A stretch of DNA of 64,000 nt from Aminobacter aminovorans (GCF_900445235.1 NZ_UFSM01000001.1:248001-312000), one strand, 5' to 3'; numbered from the stretch's first letter, positions 52,606-61,466 are shown. The notes: generated by a model not told the origin, from the sequence alone. Program-made: numbers and translations.

Positions 52606-53526
52606 CTAGCCGCCGATGATCCGCTTGTAGGCCAGGCCGGCCAGGGCGATGTCCTGGAGGCCGACGCCGACGGACTTGTAAATGATGATCTCGTCCTCGC
52701 TGGTGCGGCCGCGTGCCTTGCCGGCGAGGATCTCACCGAGCTCGACGATCTTGTCCGGAGTAAGCGCCTGGGGATCGGCCAGCACAAGATCGCCTGCTTC
52801 GCGCAGGCTCTGTTCGCGCCATTCCACCGTGACGAGCGAGGCACGGGCCATCGCCCGGTCGTCGAGCTCGCGCGTGTTGGGCAGGCTCGAGCCGACGGCA
52901 GCAATGAAACACCCCGGCCTGAGCAGGTCGCCCGAAAACAGCGCGGTCGGCGAGCGCGAGGCGCTGACGATTATGTCGGCTTCCGCGGCCGCCTGTTCAG
53001 CCGTAGCCAGTCGCGTCGGGATGCCGCAGGCGGCTTCCAGCTCGGCAGCCAAGGCAGGATCGGACGAGCGGCTGACCAGCAGCACGCGCTTGAGCGGGAA
53101 GGCTTCAGCCATCTGCATTGCATGCGCCCGGCCGAGCGGGCCGGAGCCAAAGACGGCAAGCGTCGAGGCCTCGGGGCGTGCGAGCAACTGGGCCGATATG
53201 ACCGAACAACCGGCGGTCCGGAGGCTGGTGATGGCGCCGGCGTCGAAGGTCGCAAGCGCGCGGCCGTCGACCGAGGAGAACAGCAGGATGATGAAGGAAA
53301 ACTGGCCTTTGATTGTGGTGTAGACCTTGGCGCCAACCACCTCCTGTCCGGGGATGACCGCGCCCAGGGTCGACAGCTTGACGCCGCCGGCCTCGCTGCG
53401 GATGCGCGCCTGCATCGCTGCCTCCTCGCAGCCGAAACGCAGGAAGGCATCGGCCAGCACCTCGCGCGCGTCGGCGGCGGAGACGGCGGCCTCGACCAGC
53501 TCGTCGGTGATATGGGGCAGGCTCAT
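52606..53526 (-). CDS. Ornithine cyclodeaminase/mu-crystallin family protein
   Basis: The 306-residue NAD-dependent protein has the substrate region GGVKLSTLGAVIPGQEVVGAKVYTTIKGQFSF and the Rossmann motif AVFGSGPLGRAHAMQMAEAF (about residues 127-146). The family includes ornithine cyclodeaminase, alanine dehydrogenase and ketimine reductases. It is the last gene of the seven-gene HDO operon and overlaps the TSUP gene by 4 bp, which suggests that an amino acid or imine is an intermediate. Confidence 0.86.
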   Translation of the reverse strand: MSLPHITDELVEAAVSAADAREVLADAFLRFGCEEAAMQARIRSEAGGVKLSTLGAVIPGQEVVGAKVYTTIKGQFSFIILLFSSVDGRALATFDAGAITSLRTAGCSVISAQLLARPEASTLAVFGSGPLGRAHAMQMAEAFPLKRVLLVSRSSDPALAAELEAACGIPTRLATAEQAAAEADIIVSASRSPTALFSGDLLRPGCFIAAVGSSLPNTRELDDRAMARASLVTVEWREQSLREAGDLVLADPQALTPDKIVELGEILAGKARGRTSEDEIIIYKSVGVGLQDIALAGLAYKRIIGG

Positions 53527-54278
53527 TGGACAACCGTCCTCGCGAGAATGCCGAGCGCGCCGAGGCCGGACATGGTGAGCAGAAGCATGCGGACGCCGCG
53601 CGGCGAAAAATAGCGGTGGAACCGGCCGGAGACCAAGAAGCCACCGAGCATCAGCGGAAACAGCAGGATGCCAAGCCAGAGCTGCGGCAGGGTGAAACGG
53701 TCGACATATGCCAACATCAAAAGCGACAGGATGGCGCCTGCGAAGAAGACGCAGCTGATGGTCGCCCGCATCTGGCGCGGCGGGACATATTGCATGACGA
53801 TCGCGAAGGGCGGCGCGCCCGACGAGGTGATGGTGCCCATCAGCCCGGAGGCAAGTCCGGCGATCGCCATGTTGGGGTGAGATGCCCTGACTTTCCAGCC
53901 AGCGAAGCTCAGCCCGACGCCGGCGAGGATCAGCAGCGCAAAGACGATCGAGAACGCATTGGTCGGCAGGGCAGCCAGCGTTGCCCCGGCGACCAATGTG
54001 CCGCCCGCACGGCCGACCATCAGCGTCGTCACGCTCGGCCAGTCGACGGCGTCGAAGTCGCGCAGAAGGCCAAGCAGTGCAAGGCCTGCTCCGAGCACCA
54101 GCAACGGCCCCGGCGCCATCTCGGGAAAGAACAGCACCGCAAGCGGCGCCGAGACCATGGCAAAGCCCAGGCCGCCTATGCCCTGCAGCAGGGCTGCGAC
54201 GAAAACCATGGCGCCCATGCCGAACAGATGGCCGGGCACGAAATCGCCGGGCATCAGTTCAGTCAGGGACGGGAACAT
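53523..54278 (-). CDS. TSUP family (TauE/SafE) membrane transporter
   Basis: The 251-residue protein has about eight hydrophobic helices with the TSUP signature ALLQGIGGLGFAMVSAPLAVLFFPEMAPGPLLVLGAG near the N-terminus and SGAPPFAIVMQYVPPRQMRATISCVFFAGA. These proteins export sulfite, sulfoacetate or other organic anions. The ATG at 54278 (MFPSLTELMPGDF) is 1 bp after the aldehyde dehydrogenase stop, so the two are coupled. Confidence 0.86.
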   Translation of the reverse strand: MFPSLTELMPGDFVPGHLFGMGAMVFVAALLQGIGGLGFAMVSAPLAVLFFPEMAPGPLLVLGAGLALLGLLRDFDAVDWPSVTTLMVGRAGGTLVAGATLAALPTNAFSIVFALLILAGVGLSFAGWKVRASHPNMAIAGLASGLMGTITSSGAPPFAIVMQYVPPRQMRATISCVFFAGAILSLLMLAYVDRFTLPQLWLGILLFPLMLGGFLVSGRFHRYFSPRGVRMLLLTMSGLGALGILARTVVQ

Positions 54279-54279
54279 G

Positions 54280-55734
54280 TCAGGCCCCAAGATAGATGCT
54301 CTTGATACGGCTGTAGAAGTCCATGACGTTGGCGCCGCCCTGCTCCTTGGCCGCCTGGTTGCTCGAATGTTTGAGGCCGCCGAAAGGCGCGTTAAGCGAG
54401 ACACCCGTCGTCGGGCTGTTGACCTTGACGATGCCGTGCTGGGTCTCGCGGGCAAAGCGCAGCACCGACGGCAAATCTCCCGTCACCAGCGAGACAGCGA
54501 GACCGTATTCGGTGTCGTCCGCCAGTCTTATCGCCTCGTCTAGGCTATCGATGGCACGGACGGCAACGACCGGCCCGAATATCTCCTCCCGCCACAGGCG
54601 ACTGGTTTCGGGCAGGTCGGAGACTACGGCGGGCCGGACGAAATAGCCGTGCGCCAGGCTCGGGTCGGCCTTGCTCAGCGCATCGCCGCCGACGACGCGG
54701 CCGCCCTCCTCACGGGCGATGCCGACATAGGCGAGCACCTTGTCGTATTGGCCGCGGGTGGCGAGCGGCCCCATCTGCACGCCCTCCGCCGTGCCCGGCC
54801 CGACCTTGATGGCGGCAACGGATTTTTCGAGCCTTGCCACGAGTTCGGCATAAAGCGGGCGGGCGACGAGCACACGGCTGGTGCCGGTACAGGCCTGGCC
54901 CGTCAGTCCAAAGGCGCCGCGTTCGATGGTGGCGACGGCCTTGTCGAGGCTGGCGTCGGCCAGAACGACTGTCGCGTTCTTGCCGCCCATTTCGAGCTGG
55001 ACGCGGGTGTCGGTGGAAAGCGACGCGGCGATCTGCTTGCCGACCGCGTAAGAGCCGGTGAAAGTGAGCGCGTCGACGCCCGGCTGCGCCGTGATGGCCT
55101 GACCGACCTTGGCGCCCTTGCCCTGGACGAGCGCGACAAGTTTCGGCGGCAGTCCTGCCTCGAGCAGCACCTCGACCAGGCGCTGACCCATCGAGGGCGT
55201 GATCTCGGACGGCTTGAAGACGACGCCGTTGCCGGCGGCCAGCGCCGGGCCGAGCTTGCGGGCGGCCATCGACAGCGGGAAATTCCACGGCGTGATGACG
55301 GCGACCACCCCGACCGGCTGGCGCAGCGACAGCACCAACTGGGCGCTTTCGCTCGGATAGGTCTCGCCATTGAGGCGCAGCGCCTCGCCGGCATAGAGGC
55401 GGAAGTTGGCGGCGATGCGACGGGCCTCGTTGCGCGCCTCGTTAAGTGTCTTGCCTTCCTCGCGGGTCAACTCGGCCGCGATCTCGTCGGCGCGGCGGGC
55501 CATGATGTCGGCAGCTTTGAACAGCACGTCGGCACGCAGCTCAGGCGACTGGGCCGCCCAGGCCGGCCACGCGGCTGAAACACTCAACACCGCGGCGGCG
55601 ACGTCGGCGGCACCCGAATCCGGGAACAGCCCGATGAGATCGCGCTCGTCGGCGGGATTGCGATCCTCGAAGGTGGCGCCGCCGAAAGCGGGCTGCCACT
55701 CGCCGGCGATGTAGTTCAGGTGTCGCTCAGTCAT
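54280..55734 (-). CDS. NAD(P)-dependent aldehyde dehydrogenase
   Basis: The 484-residue enzyme of the ALDH superfamily has Asn151 (TPWNFP), Glu248 (QLEMGGKN) and the nucleophile Cys282 (GQACTGTS). The start [30 protein letters not shown] resembles 2,5-dioxovalerate or succinate semialdehyde dehydrogenases. In this operon it would oxidise an aldehyde released by the diiron enzyme or by a later step. Confidence 0.92.
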   Translation of the reverse strand: MTERHLNYIAGEWQPAFGGATFEDRNPADERDLIGLFPDSGAADVAAAVLSVSAAWPAWAAQSPELRADVLFKAADIMARRADEIAAELTREEGKTLNEARNEARRIAANFRLYAGEALRLNGETYPSESAQLVLSLRQPVGVVAVITPWNFPLSMAARKLGPALAAGNGVVFKPSEITPSMGQRLVEVLLEAGLPPKLVALVQGKGAKVGQAITAQPGVDALTFTGSYAVGKQIAASLSTDTRVQLEMGGKNATVVLADASLDKAVATIERGAFGLTGQACTGTSRVLVARPLYAELVARLEKSVAAIKVGPGTAEGVQMGPLATRGQYDKVLAYVGIAREEGGRVVGGDALSKADPSLAHGYFVRPAVVSDLPETSRLWREEIFGPVVAVRAIDSLDEAIRLADDTEYGLAVSLVTGDLPSVLRFARETQHGIVKVNSPTTGVSLNAPFGGLKHSSNQAAKEQGGANVMDFYSRIKSIYLGA

Positions 55735-55810
55735 CGGTCATTTGCTTTCGGGGTCGTTTTGCTTCCGGGGGACGTTCTGCTTTGGCGAACACGCCCCAGC
55801 GCGTCCTGCG

Positions 55811-56104
55811 TCAACGTGCCTTGGGCACCCAGGAGACGCTGACGTCGCCGAGCACGAAGGTCTGGCAGGCCATGCGGAAACCGGCGGCGAGGTCGTCGGC
55901 CGTCAGGTGATTGCGTTCCTTCGGCTTGACGGCATCTGTATTCTCGATGCCGGTCTCGATCCGGCATCTGCAGGTGCCGCACAGCCCGCCGCCGCATTTG
56001 AAGGGAATGCCCCCCTTCTCGCGCAGCGACACGCGCAGCAGATTGCTGTTTTCGGGCGCGGACACCTGCTTGTTGTCGTTGGTGATGAAGGTGATGTTGA
56101 TCAT
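55811..56104 (-). CDS. 2Fe-2S plant-type ferredoxin
   Basis: The 97-residue protein has the cluster ligands Cys37, Cys42 and Cys45 in FKCGGGLCGTC and a fourth Cys in FRMACQTF. The start MINITFITNDNKQVSAPENSNLLRVSLREKGGIPF is the ferredoxin ubiquitin-like fold. It probably shuttles electrons from the reductase at 46099-47112 to the diiron enzymes. It lies 25 bp after the small unknown gene. Confidence 0.9.
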   Translation of the reverse strand: MINITFITNDNKQVSAPENSNLLRVSLREKGGIPFKCGGGLCGTCRCRIETGIENTDAVKPKERNHLTADDLAAGFRMACQTFVLGDVSVSWVPKAR

Positions 56105-56129
56105 CGGCGCGTTCGATGCTGTTGGCCGG

Positions 56130-56429
56130 TCAGACCAGCTTGAGCTGGATGTCCATGCTGCCGTAGGTGGTGAGCGTCTTGAGCTCGTGGCGAGCGTCCT
56201 CGACAGACGAGAACTTCTCGAACAACTTGCAGGGCACGTTGTTTTCGATCTGCGGTGGCTCGTCCTCGACGATGCGGATGCGTGCCTGCCCATCATCGTC
56301 GAGCTTGGCGATGGTGAAGCTTGCGCGCTTGCGGCCGTAGAAGATGTAGTCGTAGGTCTCGACCGGCTGCACACCGGGGCTCATCTCGGTGCGGAATTCG
56401 CCCGGCTTGGTCGTCAGAACCACATACAT
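56130..56429 (-). CDS. Uncharacterised small protein of the HDO operon
   Basis: The 99-residue soluble protein starts MYVVLTTKPGEFRTEMSPGVQPVETYDYIFYGRKRASFTIAKL. It contains a strand-rich first half and an amphipathic second half (KLFEKFSSVEDARHELKTLTTYG). I recognise no family and no metal-binding cluster. It is encoded between the two ferredoxins in the same direction, so it should be part of the same electron-transfer or oxygenase system, perhaps as a coupling or effector protein like those of multicomponent monooxygenases. Confidence 0.7.
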   Translation of the reverse strand: MYVVLTTKPGEFRTEMSPGVQPVETYDYIFYGRKRASFTIAKLDDDGQARIRIVEDEPPQIENNVPCKLFEKFSSVEDARHELKTLTTYGSMDIQLKLV

Positions 56430-56591
56430 TTGTCCACCTCATGCTGATTGCTGTTCGAGCGACTGACAGCACCCAGATGCCGCCGGCCAATTGTTCGGGA
56501 AGTGCCGCGCCCGCACGGTGCGGCAGGCTCTCTTTGTGTTTTCTGCGCAATTCCGGACGGAAAACCGCGGCACGATTTTCCTGGAATTTCG

Positions 56592-56900
56592 TCAGGCCTG
56601 CTCCGTCACCTTTTCCTGGCGGAGCTCGATGTCGTTCTTGATCCACAGCTGGCAGACGAGACGGAAACCCTCGTCGATCTTGTCGCCGAGCTGCTTCTTC
56701 TCCTTCCAGTTGGGCGGCGGCAGATGCTCGGCGCCGGCGAGGATGCGACTGGCACAGGTGCCGCATTTCCCCATGCCGCATTTGTAGGCGAGGTGCGGGA
56801 AGGGAAACTGCTTGATGCCGGCGCGGACGACGAGGTTGGTGTCCTCCTTGACCTCGCCTGAGAAGGCCTCACCCTTGCTATGGATCACGACTGTCGGCAT
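56592..56900 (-). CDS. 2Fe-2S plant-type ferredoxin
   Basis: The 102-residue protein has cluster ligands in YKCGMGKCGTC and a fourth Cys in FRLVCQLWI. The first half (VVIHSKGEAFSGEVKEDTNLVVRAGI) is the ferredoxin fold. It differs clearly from the ferredoxin at 55811, so the operon encodes two distinct electron carriers. It directly follows HDO paralogue 2 with a 9-bp gap. Confidence 0.9.
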   Translation of the reverse strand: MPTVVIHSKGEAFSGEVKEDTNLVVRAGIKQFPFPHLAYKCGMGKCGTCASRILAGAEHLPPPNWKEKKQLGDKIDEGFRLVCQLWIKNDIELRQEKVTEQA

Positions 56901-56909
56901 GTGCGTGCC

Positions 56910-57668
56910 TCAAACCCCGCCGATGCCGGCGAGTTCGGGCTCCATCGGTGCGACGCGACCAAGCTTCACATCCTCGGCGACATAGTCGTTGTAGAGCGCC
57001 GTGGTGTAGAGCAAGCGCATCTGGGCGCCGACCTCGCAGATCTTCAGGCAGCGTTCCTGCATCTCGACGGTGCGGGCGTGCTCGAGCACGATCTGGTAGC
57101 CGCGCTCGCCATGGATTTCGTCGGAGACGATGTGCAGGTCGAAGAACTCGACCTCCTCGTCGGTGAAGCCGTAGCTGTCGCGCAGCGTCGGGGTCTGCTT
57201 GCGATAGATCGACGGCACCTGGGATTCGAGGCCGACGACGAGGCCGGCAACAGCTACGATCGGGTCCTCGCGCATCGCCACCGCATAGCACCAGCTTTGC
57301 AGGCCCCGCGTCGTCGGCGACATGTTCTCCGGATCGGTCATGCGTTCTCTAGAGGTCCCGCATGCCTCGCCGAAACGGATCAGAAGATCGGTGTGGCGGT
57401 CGCCGCCGATCTCTTCCTCATACATGTTGGCGAGCAGGAAATCCTTGGCCTCGACATATTGCTCGGGCATGCGGGAATAGATGTAGCCGAGGTAATCGGC
57501 GAACGGCCCGACATAGTGGTAGTGGTTCTCGGCCCAGCGCGAGAGATGGTCGCGGCTGAGCTTGCCGCTGGCCCAGGCGAGGCTGAATGGCGACTTGTTG
57601 GCGCTCTTGCCCTTGATGGCGTTTTCGAGCGCGGTGCGAAATTCGTCCGGGTTCATCGGCTTGGTCAT
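56910..57668 (-). CDS. Heme-oxygenase-like diiron (HDO/PqqC-like) enzyme, paralogue 2
   Basis: The 252-residue protein is the near twin of the product of 47726-48454, with the same candidate ligands (Glu85, His92, Glu148, His179, Asp183, His186). By eye, 15 of the first 230 residues differ. The two then diverge completely at the C-terminus: here AEDVKLGRVAPMEPELAGIGG, there AAELPLEELLAA. It is the first gene of an operon with two ferredoxins, an unknown protein, an aldehyde dehydrogenase, a transporter and an ornithine cyclodeaminase homologue. The ribosome-binding site is GGGGAACCGC. Confidence 0.82.
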   Translation of the reverse strand: MTKPMNPDEFRTALENAIKGKSANKSPFSLAWASGKLSRDHLSRWAENHYHYVGPFADYLGYIYSRMPEQYVEAKDFLLANMYEEEIGGDRHTDLLIRFGEACGTSRERMTDPENMSPTTRGLQSWCYAVAMREDPIVAVAGLVVGLESQVPSIYRKQTPTLRDSYGFTDEEVEFFDLHIVSDEIHGERGYQIVLEHARTVEMQERCLKICEVGAQMRLLYTTALYNDYVAEDVKLGRVAPMEPELAGIGGV

Positions 57669-57705
57669 GCGGTTCCCCTGTCGTCGATATGTCAAACTCG
57701 ATTTA

Positions 57706-57722
57706 GAATACTGTATACCAAA
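57706..57722. promoter_or_regulatory. Operator before HDO paralogue 2
   Basis: GAATACTGTATACCAAA is identical to the centre of the palindrome at 48483-48517. Flanking ATGTCAA (57689-57695) and TTGACAT (57723-57729) add wider symmetry. The position is 38 bp upstream of the start codon. Confidence 0.75.
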
Positions 57723-57778
57723 TTGACATCGGCGCAAGTCGCATTCTACTGTCAATCCAGCGATCGCAACCGCTGTAC

Positions 57779-57792
57779 GCATACAGTATATG
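57779..57792. promoter_or_regulatory. Related TGTAT-type element before the ggt-like gene
   Basis: GCATACAGTATATG contains, on the opposite strand, the ACTGTAT half of the HDO operators. It lies 46 bp upstream of the preferred start of the gamma-glutamyltransferase-like gene, in the divergent space with HDO paralogue 2. Confidence 0.5.
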
Positions 57793-57837
57793 GCGCGAGC
57801 GATGATCAAAGGCCTGAAACAGGTTAGGACAACGGCG

Positions 57838-59310
57838 ATGGACGGCTCCGAAACACACGGCAAAGCAGGCGTTCGCAGCAAAACCGCAATGGTAGCGACC
57901 GGGCACCCGCTCGCCGCACGTGCCGCCCGGGACATGCTGGCTGCCGGCGGTTCCGCGGTCGACGCGGCGATTGCGGCGGATGCCATCCTCGGCGTGGCCG
58001 AGCCGATGGCGACCGGCATTGGCGGCGACCTTCTGGCGATGCTGGTGGAGCCGGACGGCCACGCCATCAGCTACAATGGCACCGGGCGCTCGCCGGCAGC
58101 ACTTTCCGTCGAAGTGGTGGATAAGCTGCCAAACCGGCGCATCCCGGAGCGGCATGGCCTGTCGGTCACGGTGCCCGGCGCAGTGAGTGGCTGGTTCGAC
58201 CTGCACGGCCGCTTCGGCCGCCTGCCCTTTGCCCAATTGCTGGCTCCGGCCATCGCGCTCGCCACCGACGGCTTTGCCGTCCTGCCGATAACCGCGCGTG
58301 AATGGGCGGTGTTCGAGCCGGTGATCAAGCTCGATCCCGCCTGCGCCAAGCTCTATCGCGCCGGCAGCACGCCACGCGAGGGCGAACGCTTCGCCAATTC
58401 CGAGCTGGCGGCGGTGTTGCGGGCGATCGCCGCCGACGGCCCCGACGCCTTTTATCTCGGCGCCCCGGCCCGGCAGGCTGCCGTGGCGAACCAGGCCAAG
58501 GGCGGGCTGCTGTCCGTCGAGGACTTCGCCAGCCATCGAGGCGATTTCGTCCTGCCGCTCGAACAGAAATTTCGCGACCTGACCGTGCTCGAATGCCCGC
58601 CCAACACCCATGGCATCGCCGTGCTCGACGCGCTGGAGGAACTCGACGCCCTGCCCCTCGACCGCGACGATCCGGCGACCACGCTCGCGATGGTCGAGGC
58701 GGTCGGACGCGCCATGGCAAAGGCCAAGAACACCGTCGCCGATCCTGCCGGCAATACGGTCTGCACCGTGGTCGTCGACGGCAACGGCCTGGCGGTGACG
58801 TTGATGAGCAGCATCTTCAAGCGCTTCGGCTCCGGCATCGCCGTTCCCGGCAGCGGCTTCGTGTTGCAGAACCGCGGCTCGGGCTTTTCCGAACCGGGCC
58901 ACGTCAACGGGCCGGGACCGTCGAAGCGACCCTACCACACGGTGATCCCGGCAGCGGCGTTGAAGGACGGCCGATTCCATGCCTGCTTCGGTGTCGTCGG
59001 CGGCGCGATGCAGCCGCAAGGCCATGTTCAGATGATGGTCCGCCTCGCCGCCTGGGGCGAGAAGCTGCAGGCTGCCATCGATGAACCGCGCTGGCGGCTG
59101 GAGGGTGAAAAGGCACTGGCGATCGAGCCGGGCACATCGGATGCCATCGTCAGCACGCTACGCAATGCCGGCTACAGCGATCCGGAAGGCGCCGGCGAGC
59201 TGGCCGGCCGCAGCGATTTCGGCGGTGCGCAATTCGTCCTGCGCGACGAAGACGGCAGCCTGCTCGGCGGCTCGGACAAGCGCAAGGACGGCGTGGCACT
59301 AGGCGCCTGA
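57838..59310 (+). CDS. Gamma-glutamyltransferase family protein, HpxW (oxamate amidohydrolase)-like
   Basis: The Ntn-hydrolase has 490 residues from the ATG at 57838 (upstream ATGs at 57790 and 57805 are possible). There is no signal peptide. The large-subunit part has ATGHPLAARAARDMLAAGGSAVDAAIAADAILGVAEP and GIGGDLLAM. Autocleavage is expected before Thr307 in AGNTVCTVVVDGNGLAV. SIFKRFGSGIAVPGSGFVLQNRG and KRPYHTVIPA resemble HpxW more than periplasmic GGT. It may hydrolyse a gamma-glutamyl or oxamate-like amide. The same strand carries the SDR 47 bp downstream. Confidence 0.85.
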   Translation: MDGSETHGKAGVRSKTAMVATGHPLAARAARDMLAAGGSAVDAAIAADAILGVAEPMATGIGGDLLAMLVEPDGHAISYNGTGRSPAALSVEVVDKLPNRRIPERHGLSVTVPGAVSGWFDLHGRFGRLPFAQLLAPAIALATDGFAVLPITAREWAVFEPVIKLDPACAKLYRAGSTPREGERFANSELAAVLRAIAADGPDAFYLGAPARQAAVANQAKGGLLSVEDFASHRGDFVLPLEQKFRDLTVLECPPNTHGIAVLDALEELDALPLDRDDPATTLAMVEAVGRAMAKAKNTVADPAGNTVCTVVVDGNGLAVTLMSSIFKRFGSGIAVPGSGFVLQNRGSGFSEPGHVNGPGPSKRPYHTVIPAAALKDGRFHACFGVVGGAMQPQGHVQMMVRLAAWGEKLQAAIDEPRWRLEGEKALAIEPGTSDAIVSTLRNAGYSDPEGAGELAGRSDFGGAQFVLRDEDGSLLGGSDKRKDGVALGA

Positions 59311-59357
59311 GCCGAGCACCTGCAAACATCACTCTCAACAGCTTCGGGGACAAAGAC

Positions 59358-60122
59358 TTGACCACATCATTCGATCGCATCGTGCTCATCACCGGCGCCG
59401 GCAGCGGCATCGGCGCCGAAACCGCCCGGCGGCTGGCAGCTCCTCATATCGGGCTCGTGCTGCATACGCGCAAGAACGCCGAAGGGCTGAAGAGCGTCGC
59501 CGAAACCTGCCAGGCATCGGGGGCCGCAACCGAGATCGTGCTCGGCGACCTCGCCGATCCTGATGTGCCCGCGGCAATGGTCGCGGCTGCCCGCGCCCGC
59601 TTCGGCCGCGTCGACCAGATCGTTTCCAACGCCGCCCAGGCGACACGGTCGACGCTCGGCGAAGTCCGGCCGGAAGATCTGGCGCAGGCGTTCGAGACAA
59701 TGCCAACCGCGCTGCTGCGCCTCGTCAATGCTGCGATGGCCGACCTCGTTGCCTCGGACCGCGGACGCGTGGTGGTGGTCAGCTCCTTTGTCGCCCACAT
59801 CTTCGGCACCGCCGATATCCATTTTCCAGCAACGTCGGCGGCCAAGGGAGCGCTCGAGGCGCTGGCGAAATCGATGGCCGTGCAACTCGCGCCGAAGGGC
59901 GTGACGGTCAACTCAGTGGTTCCCGGTTTCACCCGCAAGGACCCGACCGGCCATTTCGCGGCGACGACCTCGGCACTCGAAAAGGCCATCGCCGTCACCC
60001 CGACAGGCCGGCTGACCGAGCCGGCCGACGTGGCGGCGGCGATCCTGTTCCTGCTGTCGCGCGAGGCAAGGCAGATCACCGGCCAGTCGCTGCATGTCGA
60101 CGGCGGGCTGACGCTGCCGTGA
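59358..60122 (+). CDS. SDR family protein with altered active site
   Basis: The 254-residue protein starts at TTG 59358 after GGGGACAAAGAC. The cofactor motif TGAGSGIG and the NAA(G) segment VSNAAQ are present, and Ser142/143 (VVVVSS) can serve as the catalytic Ser. The YxxxK site reads Thr159-x3-Lys163 (PATSAAKGAL), so the catalytic Tyr is missing. The C-terminus ITGQSLHVDGGLTLP is normal for the classical SDR. It may be a non-classical reductase, a pseudo-enzyme or a binding protein in the pathway. Confidence 0.85.
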   Translation: MTTSFDRIVLITGAGSGIGAETARRLAAPHIGLVLHTRKNAEGLKSVAETCQASGAATEIVLGDLADPDVPAAMVAAARARFGRVDQIVSNAAQATRSTLGEVRPEDLAQAFETMPTALLRLVNAAMADLVASDRGRVVVVSSFVAHIFGTADIHFPATSAAKGALEALAKSMAVQLAPKGVTVNSVVPGFTRKDPTGHFAATTSALEKAIAVTPTGRLTEPADVAAAILFLLSREARQITGQSLHVDGGLTLP

Positions 60123-60133
60123 CGGTCCTACGC

Positions 60134-61393
60134 CTAACCGCCGAAACGCGAAGGCGCGAAGGCGGCAACCGGCACCGGCAGTCGCTCGCCCTTGATCAGG
60201 CAGGCGACGACGGCACCGGTCATCGGACCGTTGGCGAAGCCGATATGGCCATGGCCAAAGGCAAAGACCAGCCTGCTATGGCGGGCTGCACGGCCGATGA
60301 CCGGCAGCCCGTCCGGTGTCGACGGCCGGCTGCCAAACCAGGTTTTGCCGTCGACCGGCGTGATGAAGGAAAGCGTCCGACGCGCGTCGGGTTCGACGCC
60401 GTCGATCTGGGCATGATTTGCAGGATCGTCCGGTCGCGCCAGCTCGACACCGGTGAGCAGTCGCACATGACCGTTCATCGGCGACAGCACGTAGCCGCCG
60501 GCGGCATCGTAGACGGGGCGGCGCAGCTCGACGCCATCTGCCAAAGCGAAATGGCGGTGATAGCCGCGCTCGGCGGCAAGGGGGAAACGGTAACCGAGAG
60601 TACGGGCAAGCGTCGCCGAACGGGCGCCGGCGGCAAGCACGACATGGCGGCCTTCGATCCCGCGGCCGGCCACCATGACCGCCATGGTCTCGCCGGCATC
60701 TGCTATTGCTTCGGCCTTGCCGGTGACCAGTACCGCTCCCCGCGCTTCAGCCGCCCGCCGGTAAAGCTCGACCAGCTCACCGGGACTTTCGACGGAACCG
60801 GTGTCGGGAAAGAAAATGCCGTTGCTGAAACGGCGGGCGAGATGCGGCTCGAGCTGGCGAATCTCGTCCCCGCCGAGGCAGTCGATGCGGACGCCGTTCT
60901 CTTTCAGGACCGCCTGCTCCAAGGCGCTGCCGGCGAATGCCTCGGCGCTGCGATAGAGGCGGAGCCAACCATTGCGCTTGATCAGGTGGCGGCCGCCAAC
61001 AAGATCGGCCAGCGCGACATGGCGGTCGAACGCCTCGGCGACCATCGGGTTGAGAGCCGCCGCCGCGCGGCGCCACGCACCCTCCTCGGCGGCACGCAGA
61101 AAGCGCACCAGCCACGGCACGAGATGCGGCAGCGAGCGCAGGCGGGCACGAACCGCAATGTCGCGGCCGAACGCATAACGCGGCAGCCGCGACCGGATGC
61201 CGGGAGCGGCCATCGGGAAAATCGAGCCGCGGCTGAGCACGCCGGCGTTGCCATAAGACGCGCGGGCCTCGGCGACATCAGGATCGATGACGGCGACGGT
61301 GAGACCGCGCGACTGCGCTTCAAGCGCCACCGACAAACCGACGATGCCGCCGCCGACAACGACCACGTCGAACGGCTTTTCATTCTGCTTCAC
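60134..61393 (-). CDS. FAD-dependent amine/D-amino acid oxidoreductase (DadA-like)
   Basis: The 419-residue protein has the dinucleotide motif VVVVGGGIVGLSVALEAQSRGL (about residues 10-31). DAO-family features include the SYGNAGVLSRGSIFPMA loop and a C-terminal GHIGFANGPMTG. It starts at GTG 61393, as no ATG is available near the family start. It oxidatively deaminates an amino acid or amine, passing electrons to the respiratory chain or O2. It is convergent with the SDR gene and divergent from the amidase genes. Confidence 0.87.
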   Translation of the reverse strand: MKQNEKPFDVVVVGGGIVGLSVALEAQSRGLTVAVIDPDVAEARASYGNAGVLSRGSIFPMAAPGIRSRLPRYAFGRDIAVRARLRSLPHLVPWLVRFLRAAEEGAWRRAAAALNPMVAEAFDRHVALADLVGGRHLIKRNGWLRLYRSAEAFAGSALEQAVLKENGVRIDCLGGDEIRQLEPHLARRFSNGIFFPDTGSVESPGELVELYRRAAEARGAVLVTGKAEAIADAGETMAVMVAGRGIEGRHVVLAAGARSATLARTLGYRFPLAAERGYHRHFALADGVELRRPVYDAAGGYVLSPMNGHVRLLTGVELARPDDPANHAQIDGVEPDARRTLSFITPVDGKTWFGSRPSTPDGLPVIGRAARHSRLVFAFGHGHIGFANGPMTGAVVACLIKGERLPVPVAAFAPSRFGG

Positions 61394-61449
61394 GCTGCCC
61401 ACCCGATGCCCCGGTCGGTTCCAATTCCGACCGGTTCCAACAATGCATA

Positions 61450-61466
61450 ACAGACGTATACTGATC
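61450..61466. promoter_or_regulatory. GTATAC element in the divergent oxidase-amidase spacer
   Basis: ACAGACGTATACTGATC contains GTATAC followed by TGATC and lies between the divergent oxidoreductase and AtzG-like genes. It resembles, but is not identical to, the HDO operators. Confidence 0.35.
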
